Source: Polytrichum commune (lineage: Eukaryota > Streptophyta > Polytrichopsida > Polytrichales > Polytrichaceae). Taken from it: a stretch of DNA of 64,000 bases. The stretch lies in contig OX485805.1 of NCBI GenBank assembly GCA_950295325.1, positions 10,912,501 through 10,976,500 of the forward strand. The letters run 5' to 3'. The position numbers were made by a program, and so were the translations under genes. The stretch's first letter is position 1, and every line of letters begins with the position of its first letter. The notes beneath the pieces were generated by a model. The model did not search any database and was not told the DNA's origin. It worked only from the letters and a program-made list of their open reading frames with translations. Positions 1-10,270 of this stretch are shown here, in pieces.

Positions 1-292
1 CAAGTTCACTCACTCCGTCGCAGTGGCCAACTTGAAGCGAGTGGGGGGAGGCCGCACCTCCTAGCTTCTTTTATCGCGAGTTTTTAGCTTCACGGGAGCG
101 ACTGTTGGTGATGGTGGTGTTGGGTTGACGATCACCGTGTGTGGAGGTCACAGATTTGGGAGTTTTGTGCGAGTCCGCATGTGATGGTTCGGAGTGAGGA
201 ATTTTGGATTTTCCGGAGGCGACTTGAGGTTTTCGAGAGCTCGAGAGATTGTACGCGAGGCTGTTGAGGATTGTGCGTGGAATGGGATTTTG
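1..292 (+). other. probable 5' leader exon of the following gene
   Basis: This stretch is richer in GC than the DNA after it and ends at a good splice donor (GTAAGC from 293). No reading frame in it joins in phase to the first coding exon at 1281, so it is best read as an untranslated first exon. The true transcript start may lie before the window. The open frames on the opposite strand here are low-complexity (His, Ser and Asn runs) and are not believed to be genes. Confidence 0.35.
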
Positions 293-1280
293 GTAAGCTT
301 GTGAGGGGGCGGCGAGGATGTTGCGGTCTGCTGCCGGGTTGGAGAGATGGGAAGAATTGTTGTGAGCGACGAGGTCAATGTGGTGGTGGTGATGCTCGGT
401 CAGGTAGGGACTCATCATTCATCGGGCTTTGTCAAACCTCCTCAGTTTGCTTTTTGAATTTGCTTTCTTTTGGCAAAATGCTCTCCGACCGACTGCTGGT
501 GATCCAAGAGCCGCTGGATTCTTCTATCTTCTGTCTGCAAGCTGCATTGAGGCATACTGGAGTGAATTTTAAATTTCGGAGCACGGGGTGACACTTTGTT
601 TTGTTTTGGTGACGTCTGTGTTCGGGAACCAGACGTTGCTGTCCAGAATAATACCTCAGGAGTGCTTACACCGGAGTCTCGGAGTTCAATCTGATGCCTT
701 ACCTCATCTCCTCTTCGAACAACATCGCCAGCAACAATCGCTTGTCACAAAAACCAGAGTAAGAAAGAAGATTTATGTAGTTATCCTAGACTTCTTGACA
801 TAGCCCCCCGTCTTCAAATTGGCCTAACCAAGCATTATACTTGTTTCCGAAGCTTTTTGTGTTAATGTTATTGACACAGGCTCAGTGTTTCTTGATGTTG
901 CAGCAGTAGCGCCCACATTGCACCAACATTGCAGTCTCCGCCCATCCCAGCCACGCTGGCAAGGTCAGTAGCGCCAGACAACAAATTTCTACAATCTTTC
1001 CTCTGAGCTTCCTTTGGGTATTTATTTCTTAGTCTCCAGAATGAGTTGACTGGCATTTGAGCCGATATAGAATGTTGTTTAAAACCTCCACATGACTACC
1101 TTCAAGCATGCACGGAGAACTTACCGGACATGGTAAGTGGTGTGTGCAAAACAACGAACTCCCCGACGAAAGTCAAGTTGATGAGTCAGAGGATAAACTG
1201 TAATGTAGGGCTACCGGAAGATTGGCTACCCGAAGATTGTTACGGAATCTGACAATGTATTATTGTTTTGTCTGAGACAG
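293..1280 (+). other. probable first intron, with a partial foldback MITE
   Basis: No convincing coding exon is seen. It ends in the acceptor TCTGAGACAG directly before an ATG. It contains a partial foldback MITE at about 1066-1208. Confidence 0.35.
1066..1208. repeat. foldback MITE family A, partial copy
   Basis: This matches one arm of the family A palindrome described at 28614-28983. It carries the shared blocks AACCTCCACA, AAGCATGCACGGAGAACTT, GTGCAAAACAACGAACTC and AGTCAGAGGATAAACT. Only one arm remains. Confidence 0.6.
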
Positions 1281-3865
1281 ATGACATACTCCAGGCCTGG
1301 TAGCTATTCATCTACTGATATCCTCAAAGGCTTGCAGGCTTTGAGAATGTATGTTGTAGATCTTTGGAGCGGGCATTCGACAGGATGGCAGCAGAGGTTC
1401 TTCCAGCTTGCTTGTGTGGGAATTGGAGTGCTTGCAGTTTCGACTCTTCTCGTTGGAGGATTTCTGTGGGATTATAGTAAGCTTTTCAGATCCTCCTAAC
1501 TGTGAACTGAATGTAGTTGGTAACAATAGTGTTATGCTTCAACTCAATGGGACTTTTTGTGGGGAGTGCGTCCCCAATAATCGTCCATTGGTGGATTTGC
1601 GTACAACATTAATAATATCTTTCTTTCTTTCCACTCGTGGTGCGTGCTTCGAGGTGAATGAGGAGCAACCTATTTCGGTTCATTGAGGGTCAAACCTCAT
1701 TTTAGGACCTTTTTGGCATGTCAGAATGAGTTCGACCCTCACTGGAACTGTTGTAGAATGTTCTTCGCTTAAACCTCCTCACTACCTCAAAGCATGCACG
1801 AATAACTTGACCAAACATGGAAGGTGTTGTATGCAAAACAACTAAAAGCCATGTTGAGTTAGAGGATAACTTCAATATGTAAGCTGAAAGAAGGTTATGG
1901 CATAGAGCCTATCTCCGGTCACCTTGCTTCTTGTTTGTTTGCAGCTGGTATAATTTTTTGCGTGTTGCAGCGGAGACCTTCTTTGAAGGCACGTTTTTGG
2001 AGTGTTTTGCAATGTTTCACAGTTTTGACCTCTGACTTTACATCTTCTGTTTGCGTGTGTCCAGTCCACAGCAAATATAAAAAAGACCGTCGACCTTCGC
2101 CTACATGCGAGTGTGCTGACGCGAAGCAAGGTGGTGGGTGAGTCTCATTTTGCCACTCATCAGGTGTCGGTTAGAGTTTCAAGATTGTATACACAAATGT
2201 TTTCATTTAGGCAAGATTTTTCAGTGGATCTTCACAGTTCTAAACAACCCATTAAGCCAAGGATATATACCTTCAACAGACTTTTGTTTTGGTATATGGA
2301 GTGAAGTTCTTTGCGGCTTGTGACCATGAGATAGGAGCAGCTTGAAAGTTGTGTGATCAAAAAGAAGTACAACTTGTATTTTGCAAGAAACTTCAGATAT
2401 CGTGGGTCTTCAGCTGCCAAACTTCACTTATGCTTTGTTTTTGTATGTATACACATGAGTGTCTCTGCAAAGTATTGCTTTACTTAATGCACTTAGTGTC
2501 TTGGGTTTTTATGTAGACGTCATGCACGGAGGTTTGGTGGAAAAATGAAGTTTGATTCAGTGGCACATGTGGAAAAAACTGCATTTCGGCAACCGATTAG
2601 AAGTGCACCTGATATGAGCTGTGCTTTTCAGGAACAAGATGCTGAAGAATACTTCACTCAGGTGAGTGTTACTCTTGATTACTCCTTTGCTAGGCGGACA
2701 CAGCAAGATCACATTCTTTTGAGGTTCTCGCATCTGTCAATGCAAAAGGGTGCACTCATTACGTCCCTCATTATTTATTCATCAGAGTTAGTTCAGTGCC
2801 TTTGGGTGCCTTTCTTGATCTCATTTGTTAAAACATAAAGTCAGGGTTGAGTTGGATTGAAACGGAGCTACAGCTGGTCATTGTGATCATGCATAATTCA
2901 ATTGCACTTTCCGTTAGGAGTTGGTGCGTTATGATTTTCCATCGGTTCTTTTGCATACAAAATTAATAATTTCTTTCTACTTGTGGTGCATGCTGGGAGG
3001 AAGTGTTTGAATTTGAATGAAGAGCAACCTATTTCAGTTCATTGAGGGCCAAACCCTCATTTAATGACCTTTTTTCGCATGCCAAGATGAGATTGAGCCT
3101 CAATCACCCGATATAGAATGTTCTTTGTTCAAACCTCCACACTCTCGACCAAACCTCATATTGAGTCAGAATATAACTCCATTGTTGAGTTGAAACTGTG
3201 ATGTTGCTTATGACCATTTTTGTCAAAATTGTGAAAATCATTGAACAATGATCTTGTGCTGGTACCAGATGCTTGCGGAAGCCCGAGAATCTGCCACCGA
3301 GGCAACAAAGCCTTCCGAGTCAGCTATTCTCGACATGACGACCATGCCTATATCTTCTACCGGTCTAACAAGCACTCTTTACTTTCCAAAGTCGCCTTCG
3401 TATAACAACCAGCACGAAATCGACTTAGACTACTTGGAATACGAACGCCACGTGAAAGTGAAAGCACGGGAGCTTCAAAGTAATGGTGGCTTTGCGCCTG
3501 GTGGTCGACATGCGTGGAAAAGCATCATGTTCTGGAAACGCGACACGAAAGTGAGGGGAATGCAAGCTTATGTTAGAAGTGCGGCGGCAACTCCCGTGCA
3601 CCCGTCGCGAAGAACCACAGTTTACAACCTCAGCACACCGTCCACTCCAATACGACCTTCAAATTATCGACGAGGATCTTCAGGGCCTCTTTATACTGAC
3701 GATTTCTCAAAACTCCCACCCGAGCATTGGAGTAATCGGCCCGAATTCGGACCTGTAACTGGGCTCAAGATGACCATGCCGCGAAAAGACGACTGCTACA
3801 TGTCACCTTACATGCCTCTGAATCGAACAGAACGAATCGCATCTGGACCATTGTATGTAGTGTAG
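1281..3865 (+). CDS. unrecognised plant membrane protein, four coding exons
   Basis: I do not recognise the family. Exons that join in phase are 1281-1476, 1945-2137, 2517-2661 and 3269-3865. They have GT donors (GTAAGC, GTGAGT, GTGAGT) and AG acceptors and give 376 residues. The start is the ATG at the acceptor of the first coding exon. A hydrophobic segment at about residues 42-65 (FFQLACVGIGVLAVSTLLVG) looks like a membrane anchor. The second exon is Cys-rich and is the least certain part. The last exon encodes about 198 hydrophilic residues rich in Ser, Pro, Arg and Tyr, with WKSIMFWKRD and an ending GPLYVV, and is the most clearly coding part. Introns hold foldback MITEs. An unstudied single-pass membrane protein with a long cytoplasmic tail is possible; no function is claimed. 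Confidence 0.55.
1508..1885. repeat. foldback MITE family A, both arms
   Basis: Two inverted arms meet near GGCATGTCAGAATGAG. The left arm carries CAATGGGACTTTTTGTGGGG, TGCGTACAACATT and GAATGAGGAGCAACCTATTT. The right arm carries the reverse complements, ending GAGTTAGAGGATAACTTC. It lies wholly in the intron between the first two coding exons of the 1281-3865 gene. Confidence 0.7.
2930..3210. repeat. foldback MITE family A, both arms, shortened
   Basis: It has the same block order as the other copies: TTTGCATACAAAATT, GAATGAAGAGCAACCTATTT, CATTGAGGGCCAAACC, then a centre near CGCATGCCAAGATGAG and a right arm with AACCTCCACAC and GAGTCAGAATATAACTCC. It lies in the last intron of the 1281-3865 gene, close before its acceptor. 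Confidence 0.65.
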
Positions 3866-4580
3866 ATGCAACATCCAGTCTGGTGGTTTGATTTGAAGTA
3901 GAATTTACTCATCTCTTAAAAGATGCACAGGAAAGAACCCAGATCTCATTTACTGATTGACTGACTGAGCTTTAGGAAATGAAATTTTAGGGCTTAAAAA
4001 ATGTATTTCAGTGCCCTTCACCAAAGATTGAGCGCACACACTGTACAATACCCGGATCATTAGGATGGCATACCAAAGGCTGTGAGTATCCAGTCACAGA
4101 GGGAGAATCATACCTCCTGGTTTAGGCAACTCGAAATTGGAATAATTGGAGGATTCCACTCGAATTGGAGGATTCCGCCTGAATTGGAGGCGACTACAAC
4201 ATTTCTCTCAATGTGTTCGGTGTCTTCCCCTTACAATTGGGGACTGCGATGGAGATCAAGGAGATGTATCTTTAGCTTCAGCAGTGCAGGAAGATGTATA
4301 GTACAAGTGCCGCAAATGCAATTGCAAGCTCCATGATTGAATATTTGTGAATTGTAAGGGGGATGAAACCCATCTCTGAACAGATTTCTTAGCTTTCCTG
4401 CTTGTCAATTTTTTGCAATGTGTTGTGCACTGTGGTTGGAACAAGTAGGCCATCTTTTTCTTGATGACGAAGAGACCTGGATTTCATATTCCGCTACGGG
4501 CTCAAAAGCTGATCTGTGTTTTAGAATGTGTGGCCTCATGTGGACACCTATATTTGAGTGGTTTATGGCAAGGCTTGATT
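3866..4580. other. 3' region and intergenic DNA
   Basis: This is the likely 3' UTR and downstream flank of the gene ending at 3865. A short tandem run of GAATTGGAGGATTCC-like units lies at about 4135-4192. The open frames here are short and have no recognisable content. Confidence 0.4.
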
Positions 4581-4950
4581 GGACACCAAAAGGACACTGA
4601 CATGTCACGATGAGATTGGGATCAGGTGTGTGCTGAAAATTTGTAAACAATATTAGTTTCAATTATTAACACAATTGGAAAGTTCTATGTGATCACTTAA
4701 AGAGAAAGAGAATCTTCACTTTGACCTTCACTTTGATCTACTTTAAAGAGAAAGAGAACCTTTTGCATGTTGACATGTCAATCAGTAGAAGAGTGAGAAA
4801 ATATTCACCTTGGGCTCTTATAACTTTTGCATCTCTACTCCAAATTTGAATTTTTGAAATGACAATCTGCTTATCACCATGTGGATGAGACAATTCTCAA
4901 GTTGTTCAATGGTTAGATATGTTTATGGAGTTAGAAGTGCCCACAGTAGT
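4580..4950. repeat. dispersed repeat R3, copy near the copia fossil
   Basis: It shares blocks in the same order with the two copies at 44430-45340: TGACGAGATTGG-like, TTCAATTATTAACACAATTGG, CTATGTGATCACTTAAA, ACTTTTGCATCTCTACTCCA, GATGAGACAATT and AGAAGTGCCCACAG. Similarity stops just after 4946. The class is unknown; it has no coding content. Confidence 0.6.
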
Positions 4951-5075
4951 TTTAGTTCGTTCATCCAATTTGTTCATCCATCTTAGATTCATTCATCGAT
5001 CTCTTAGAAGAATGTAGAAGGTTCGTAGAATCACTCAACCATAGGGTTGATATTAGGATAGTAGCGCAGGTAGAG

Positions 5076-5203
5076 AGCATTGTCGTCACTAGTTGTAGAA
5101 TCACTCATGAAGTGAAGTAATAAAGATCTGGTTTCATACGTGAATACTGTCTATCTTCTATGGATTGTTGTTTGTTGTCTGTGCATATTTGTCAATACAT
5201 ACA
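5076..5203 (+). repeat. copia 5' LTR-like repeat (visible part)
   Basis: This is a direct repeat of 8212-8339 and includes AGTTGTAGAATCACTCATGA and GGATTGTTGTTTGTTGTCTG. It ends in CA shortly before the primer-binding site. Confidence 0.75.
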
Positions 5204-5205
5204 AA

Positions 5206-5217
5206 GGGTTATGGGCC
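5206..5217 (+). other. copia primer-binding site, tRNA-iMet anticodon-arm type
   Basis: GGGTTATGGGCC lies 3 nt after the LTR end. It is complementary to the anticodon arm of initiator tRNA-Met (GGCCCATAACCC) rather than to the tRNA 3' end. Priming by an internal half-tRNA is known for some copia elements. The match is seen directly; its use as a primer site is inference. Confidence 0.6.
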
Positions 5218-5342
5218 GCTGATGCTCTAAGTTCCGCTCGTTTTCATCTGATTTGTCTGTCTGTCTTCCATCTGAGTATGGTATTGTCCGTTTTAACGGT
5301 GATGAGTTCCACATCTGGAAGTGGCAGATATGAGCCCTTCTC

Positions 5343-6326
5343 ATGTATAAGAAGATTTTTGGCTTACTTGATGGCACAAATCTTGAATGTGATGCCACAG
5401 ATAAAGACGCTTGGAAAGAGCGTGAGTATCTTGCTTACTCCATTCTGTGCAACTCCGTTGAACAAAAATTACTTGGCTCTCTCTTGGACTGTAGGATTTT
5501 CCGTGAAATTTGGACTACATTGTTGTCTATCTACGAACACAAAACCAGTGAAAATCTTCATGAACTTTGGAAGAAATTCTTTCAGGTTGTTATTCTTCCT
5601 GAGCAATCTCTTACTGATTTTATTGCTAGTCTTAATCTTATTCTCAGCGAGTTGGTTGCACTCAGCAATACAACGTTCAATGAAGATACTATGATATCGA
5701 AGCTTCTTTCTTCTCTTTCTGAGGGTTTTGATCATTTTCTGACTTCCTGGGATAGTACAACGAGCTCTGAACGCACTCTACCGAACCTTAAACTTCGTCT
5801 CATTAAAGAAGAACTCAAGATCAAGAAACGACTTCTCAATGAAACTATTGCTGCCACAAGTGCTTTCTATTCTCATACTTCAAATCCTCGTGGTCGTCTT
5901 CCGATCAGTGGGAGAGGTTTTTCTCCTTCATCACGTGGCATATCTCCTTCCCGTCGTGGTACTTCTTTTCTCCATGATCGTCGTCCATATCGACCTTCTC
6001 CACGATATTCTGCAGCAGAGTTAGCACATCTGAAACAACACACTCGTTGCATCGAATGTGGTGCATATGGTCACTGGCGTCAAGAATGTCCTCGTTTGAT
6101 TCCTACTTGCCCTATGTCTATTCCTTCTACAAAGTCTACGAGAGATTATCGTTCATCTCGTGTTCATTTTGTTGATGCTTCTCCATCACTACCATCTCTT
6201 TCTTCTGTTTCCTCAAATACATCAGAAGTTTCACTTTTTCTTGCTGAAAATTTTCTTTCTCATGAAGAACTCTTCCATGATACTGTGGAGCAACTACAGC
6301 TGGAAGAGTCTTACTCTGAAAACTAA
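5343..6326 (+). pseudogene. copia fossil: gag region
   Basis: This is the gag-like capsid region of the copia fossil (UBN2/Retrotran_gag type). It contains DFIASLNLILSEL and a CCHC zinc knuckle CIECGAYGHWRQEC near its end, preceded by a Ser/Arg-rich stretch. It belongs to the broken element at 5076-8339. Confidence 0.85.
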
Positions 6327-6813
6327 TATGACGTATCAGGAGCACATTCCAATCACTCCATTTCCAAAGCTTATATGGCTACGTCTCAAACTGTTCCTTC
6401 TAATCTTCTTCTTAATGTCTGGATTGCGGCCAGCGGTGCTAATCATCACATGTCACACAAATTCGATTTGTTTACATCTTATAAATCACTGTCTTCTGGA
6501 CAATCTTGGCCAATTACTTGAGTAGCAGGCTACAAAACATATGTTGTTGGTATTGGTACAATTCGTTTCCTTCTACAGTTACCAGATCGAACAAAGATCT
6601 ATTCTCTTGATGTTGTTCTTTATGTTCCTGGTCTTGATTGCAATCTATTCTCTACCACAGCCATGGCCAAGAAACATGGTTTTATTTTCACAAGCAGTGC
6701 TGATAGGTGCACATTCACCAAGGATAATGAGTTGTATCTCACAGGTCGTTTGAGAAATGACATGTACGTCTTGGATCTTACTGTTCTTTTACCACAAACT
6801 CTTGCTACTCATG

Positions 6814-7451
6814 TAGAGCCCTACATTGGGTGCCTATACCCATGCCCATGCCCACCCATGCCCATGGGCTTTGGGTGGGCATGGGTGCAATATTATTGTT
6901 CATGGGTGGGCATGGGTTCGATATTATTGTTCATGGGTGAGCATGGGCTAAAGCAAAGCATATTGGAAGGGGTCTTTGAATGAACTCTCTTTCAATGCTT
7001 TCGAGGGTAAGAGCACCGAATCACCTTCACCCAGTAAGGTGAGTCCATCCTTCAGTGTGTCTTCTTCTTGTTCTCCTCCTCCTCCTTGAGTGTGTCCCTG
7101 GGCTCCCAAGAATCCTCGGTCTCTTTTTTGTCACTTTCTTGTGCTTCTACTTTTCCCACCCTACCTTAAACCCAGTCCTGCCAAGAGGATTCCAAAACTC
7201 AAGAAAGAGAGGATGTTGTAAAGTGGTAGGGAGCGAGAGGAAAAAATTACACATTACACAATTTTTGAATACATGGGTGCAATTTGAATAGCATGGGTGG
7301 GCATGGGTGGGCACATGTCATGCTATGTGTGGGCAAGGATGCGCACATGTCATGCTATGGGTGGGCATGGGTGGGCATGGGTGGGCATAGGTCGCTGCTG
7401 ATGGGCATGGTCTGGGTATGGGTGCAATTTAAAGGAAAATGTTGGGCTCTG
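6814..7451. mobile_element. hAT-like non-autonomous element nested in the copia fossil
   Basis: A 638-bp insertion is flanked by the perfect 8-bp duplication TACTCATG (6806-6813 and 7452-7459), the target-site length of hAT elements. Its ends form a 14-bp inverted repeat, TAGAGCCCTACATT against CAGAGCCCAACATT, with 12 matches. Near both ends it carries many copies of GGGTGGGCAT in direct and inverted form (6840-6950 and 7288-7390), like the subterminal repeats where hAT transposases bind. No transposase is encoded. It inserted after the copia element. Confidence 0.8.
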
Positions 7452-7459
7452 TACTCATG

Positions 7460-8199
7460 CCAACAGTTTCGGCAACATACCACAATCTCAGGAGCGTCAA
7501 TCAATCCAGACATGGCATCACCGATTTGCTCATCTCAATTTTGAGATGATTAAACAGATGGAACGTCGTGGTTCTGTTCTTGGTTTACAACTTACCAAAC
7601 GTGAGCCAGATCACATCTGCATTGGTTGTCAACTTGGTAAACATCAACATGCCTTGTTTCCAGTTAATCCTGCTCGACAACATTTTCATAAACCATGGGA
7701 TTTGATTCATGACGATATTTGCAGGCCGATTTCTGTGCCATCACATGGAGGATTAGTTTATTTTGTCTTATTCAAGGATGATCCAACCACCTACCGGTTT
7801 GTATTCTGCATTCGTAGGAAATCTGAAGCTCTAGCTTGTTTCCAAAAGGTTTGTTCACAAATCACCAGAGACATTGGATACTATGTCCAGATGCTTCATA
7901 CGGATCGTGGGGGAGAGTTTGCAAACAAAGCATTCGATCAATATTTGGCAGCTCATTCTATCAGACGGGAATATACTACCCCTTACACACCAGAACAAAA
8001 TTCAGTAGCTGAACGAGAAAATCGCACTATAATGGAAGGTGTTCGCAGTTGTCTTCATCAAGCAAGGATCAACCTTAGATTTTGGGCGGAAGCAGTTCAA
8101 TATCTAGGTTATACACTAAACCGCATGGGTACCAGAATTCTATCTGATTACATTCTTTTTGAAGCCTATTTTGGATTTCCTCCATTTGTCGCTCATTAA
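7460..8199 (+). pseudogene. copia fossil: GAG-pre-integrase and integrase core
   Basis: It shows WHHRFAHLNFEMIKQM and CIGCQLGKHQHALF (the HHCC zinc-binding region), then integrase core motifs LHTDRGGEF and YTPEQNSVAERENRT, which carry the second Asp and the Glu of the DDE triad. Part of the broken copia element. Confidence 0.85.
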
Positions 8200-8211
8200 C
8201 GACCTTTTGGT

Positions 8212-8339
8212 AGCATTATCGTTACTAGTTGTAGAATCACTCATGAAGTGAAGTAGTAAAGATCTGATTTCATACGTGAATACTGTCTAGCTTCTATGGA
8301 TTGTTGTTTGTTGTCTGTGCATATTCGTCAATACAAACA
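8212..8339 (+). repeat. copia 3' LTR-like repeat
   Basis: This is a direct repeat of 5076-5203 with about 7 differences, ending ACAAACA. It closes the copia fossil. Confidence 0.75.
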
Positions 8340-8690
8340 AAAAGTAGGGCTACATACCTTGATCAAGAGACAAGAGTTTAATGTAATTTAGAGACCTATA
8401 CAGATTACTTTAACTAAATCTGATTTAGTTTTTTTTGGAAAAAGCATTGCTCTCAGAATGGTCCTCGTCCACATTTGTCCAGAGGGTCAGGATGAGATCA
8501 GTTGTATTATCTATTAAATATATTACATCATATTTAGACTTGTGTGAATTGCAATTCCTCTCAAGTTCTTTGCATTCTCCATTCTTCATTCTTTTCCACC
8601 TTGCCTTTTAGCATATGGAACCCTGAGAGTTGTGCTCAAGTCGACTCAACCTTGAATAGGGGCACTTTACCAAGAGTAAAGATTAACTTA
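8340..8690. other. spacer between copia fossil and Tc1 element
   Basis: No gene or repeat is recognised in this AT-rich spacer. It ends in the TA that forms the left target dinucleotide of the Tc1 element. Confidence 0.4.
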
Positions 8691-8714
8691 CAGTGACGGA
8701 ACAAAACTGAGTAT
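8691..8714 (+). repeat. Tc1 left terminal inverted repeat
   Basis: It starts CAGTGACGGAACAAAACTGA directly after a TA and pairs with 10246-10268 with one single-base indel and about one mismatch. Confidence 0.85.
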
Positions 8715-9141
8715 TCAATTGAGAACTTCAATTTCGGCAAGCAATCTCTAGCGATTGGAATTTAATATCATCGAAGTAATTAAGCAAAGTATGTGTACAA
8801 AGTGGTCTTCTTCATGTATGTAAAAAGTAAATTTCAAAAAATAATAGGGTTTCCGACAATAGCCATGTTAAAGCGGCTAGGGTTCACAGACTCAGTTTTG
8901 TTTGGAGCCACCAGCTGAACTTCAATTTTCATTTGCATACTGATTTGTACTCAATTTTGTTTCATTAGTGCATTGTGATGCTCTGCAATTGGAGATTGTG
9001 TAGTAGTGAGCATTTGTGCAATTGCTTTTGTATGCCTCATTCATCTGCGTCGCAAAAGCTCCAAGCATTGGAGCAACCTCGGACTCGCAATTCAACATGA
9101 AAAGTTGGGGATGTAATTGGGATGAATTAATCTTGGGTACT

Positions 9142-10039
9142 TAGGCTTAGAAAGGAGATTGCGGGGGAGCTTGAGAGGCAAAAAGGAGGGTGCCCAAGAT
9201 ACCTTACTGCGAGAGATAGGCGGCGATGTGGCACCTTGCTTACGGAAGGGGGTTTGGGAGTTGCATCAAAGGTGGCAACAAAGATTTGAAATAAATCAGG
9301 TAAAAATGTGTCCAATGTAACTATGACACGTGCTTTGCGATGGGAAGGTTTCACTACACATATTCAACAAAAGAAGCCATTGTTGACAAGACATGTTCAG
9401 GCACGAGTGAGATTTGCTCGCAAGTTGCAAATTGGACTGTTCATGTTTAGAAACACTTTATTTTCAATGATGAGACAAAGACAAACAAGTTTAATTCCAA
9501 TGGTAGGTCCCAGTGTTGGATAACAAATGGAGAGCCTATACAACCGCAACATGTCCAACAAATAGTGAAACATGGTGGTGGACATGTCATGATTTGGGGT
9601 TGTATGACAACTTTTGGACTTGGAGCTTGGCATCGAATTGAAGGTATAATGGATCAGCACGTGTACATATTTATTTTGGAAAACTTGTGGTTCACAATCA
9701 AGCATTACAATTTGGTTCCAAACAATGTTGTGTTTCAACAAGATAATGATCCAAGACACATGTAAAAAGGTGCAAGAATGCCTGAAATTGTAGCCATTCC
9801 TACTTCTCCAGTGGCATGCTCAATCACTAGATTTGAACCCCATGAAGCATTCTTGGGCTCTTCTCAAATGACATTTGAATGAATTTTTTACACCTCCACG
9901 AGGAATTGAAGAATTGTGGGATCGTGTGTACATTGTTTCTTCTAATTTCAATGAAGAGGATTGTATGGCACTATATGAGAGTATGCCGCGAAGGATTGCT
10001 GCTATATTGGCTCCTAGAGGCTATTGGACAAATTACTGA
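9142..10039 (+). pseudogene. Tc1-like transposase, decayed
   Basis: The remnant reads through most of a Tc1 transposase in shifting frames. It shows part of the second helix-turn-helix (LTARDRRRC), then RALRWEGFTTHIQQKKPLLT, the first catalytic motif FNDETK, VKHGGGHVMIWGCMTTFG, RIEGIMDQHVYIFILENLW, the second catalytic motif FQQDNDPRH and the tail WHAQSLDLNPMKHSWALLK then RRIAAILAPRGYWTNY. The spacing from the second Asp to the third catalytic site is 33 residues with one codon apparently missing, consistent with DD34E. The third catalytic Glu is Lys in NPMK. In-frame stops occur in FNDETK's upstream stretch, after PRHM (9763) and after ALLK, with a frame change near 9435 and another near 9765. 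The first N-terminal helices are hard to see. Confidence 0.88.
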
Positions 10040-10245
10040 AGTTCAAAGAAGTAGATTGAACAATACCGAATACTTATATATGGTTGGTGATTGTAAATTG
10101 TAGAAGATTATCTAGTTTCAATATGATGTATAACTCTGCATATATAAATACATACCTCTATTTATTTTTTAACTCACTTTTTAGCTTTGCAAAAGAATAT
10201 CTACATTGTTTGTAATGGCTTGTCAAAGTTGGCTTCTTCAACAAA

Positions 10246-10268
10246 GTACTCAGTTTCGTTCGTCACTG
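10246..10268 (-). repeat. Tc1 right terminal inverted repeat
   Basis: On the minus strand it reads CAGTGACGAACGAAACTGAG and is followed on the plus strand by TA. It is the mirror of 8691-8714. Confidence 0.85.
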
Positions 10269-10270
10269 TA

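Larger units (their letters stand above)
5076..8339 (+). mobile_element. Ty1/copia LTR retrotransposon fossil
   Basis: This is a broken copia-family element. Parts seen in order are an LTR-like 5' repeat, a primer-binding site, gag with a zinc knuckle, an aspartic protease region, a GAG-pre-integrase zinc-binding region, the integrase core and a 3' LTR-like repeat. Reverse transcriptase and RNase H are not seen. The element has several breaks and is not functional. The two LTR-like pieces (5076-5203 and 8212-8339) differ at about 7 of 128 positions, which suggests an insertion some millions of years old (inference; the rate is unknown). The outer 5' edge is not resolved and could lie up to about 120 bp before 5076. 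A hAT-like element is nested at 6814-7451. Confidence 0.9.
8691..10268 (+). mobile_element. Tc1-like (Tc1/mariner, DD34E type) DNA transposon, inactive
   Basis: This is a 1578-bp element flanked by TA on both sides (8689-8690, 10269-10270), the target of Tc1/mariner transposons. It begins CAGTGACGGAACAAAACTGA, and its other end, read on the minus strand, is CAGTGACGAACGAAACTGAG, giving an imperfect inverted repeat of about 24 bp. It contains one transposase remnant (9142-10039) in plus orientation. Both edges and the body are preserved, so it is a complete but dead copy and not a fragment. Plant mariner-like elements are normally DD39D; this one belongs by motif to the Tc1 DD34E group common in fungi, oomycetes and animals. 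Confidence 0.9.

Noticed and set aside
271-591. 106-residue plus-strand frame at the window start
   Set aside because: It crosses a probable splice donor and has no domain features; likely leader and intron.
5140-5694. 184-residue open frame over the copia leader
   Set aside because: It overlaps the copia leader and gag in another frame and has no recognisable content.
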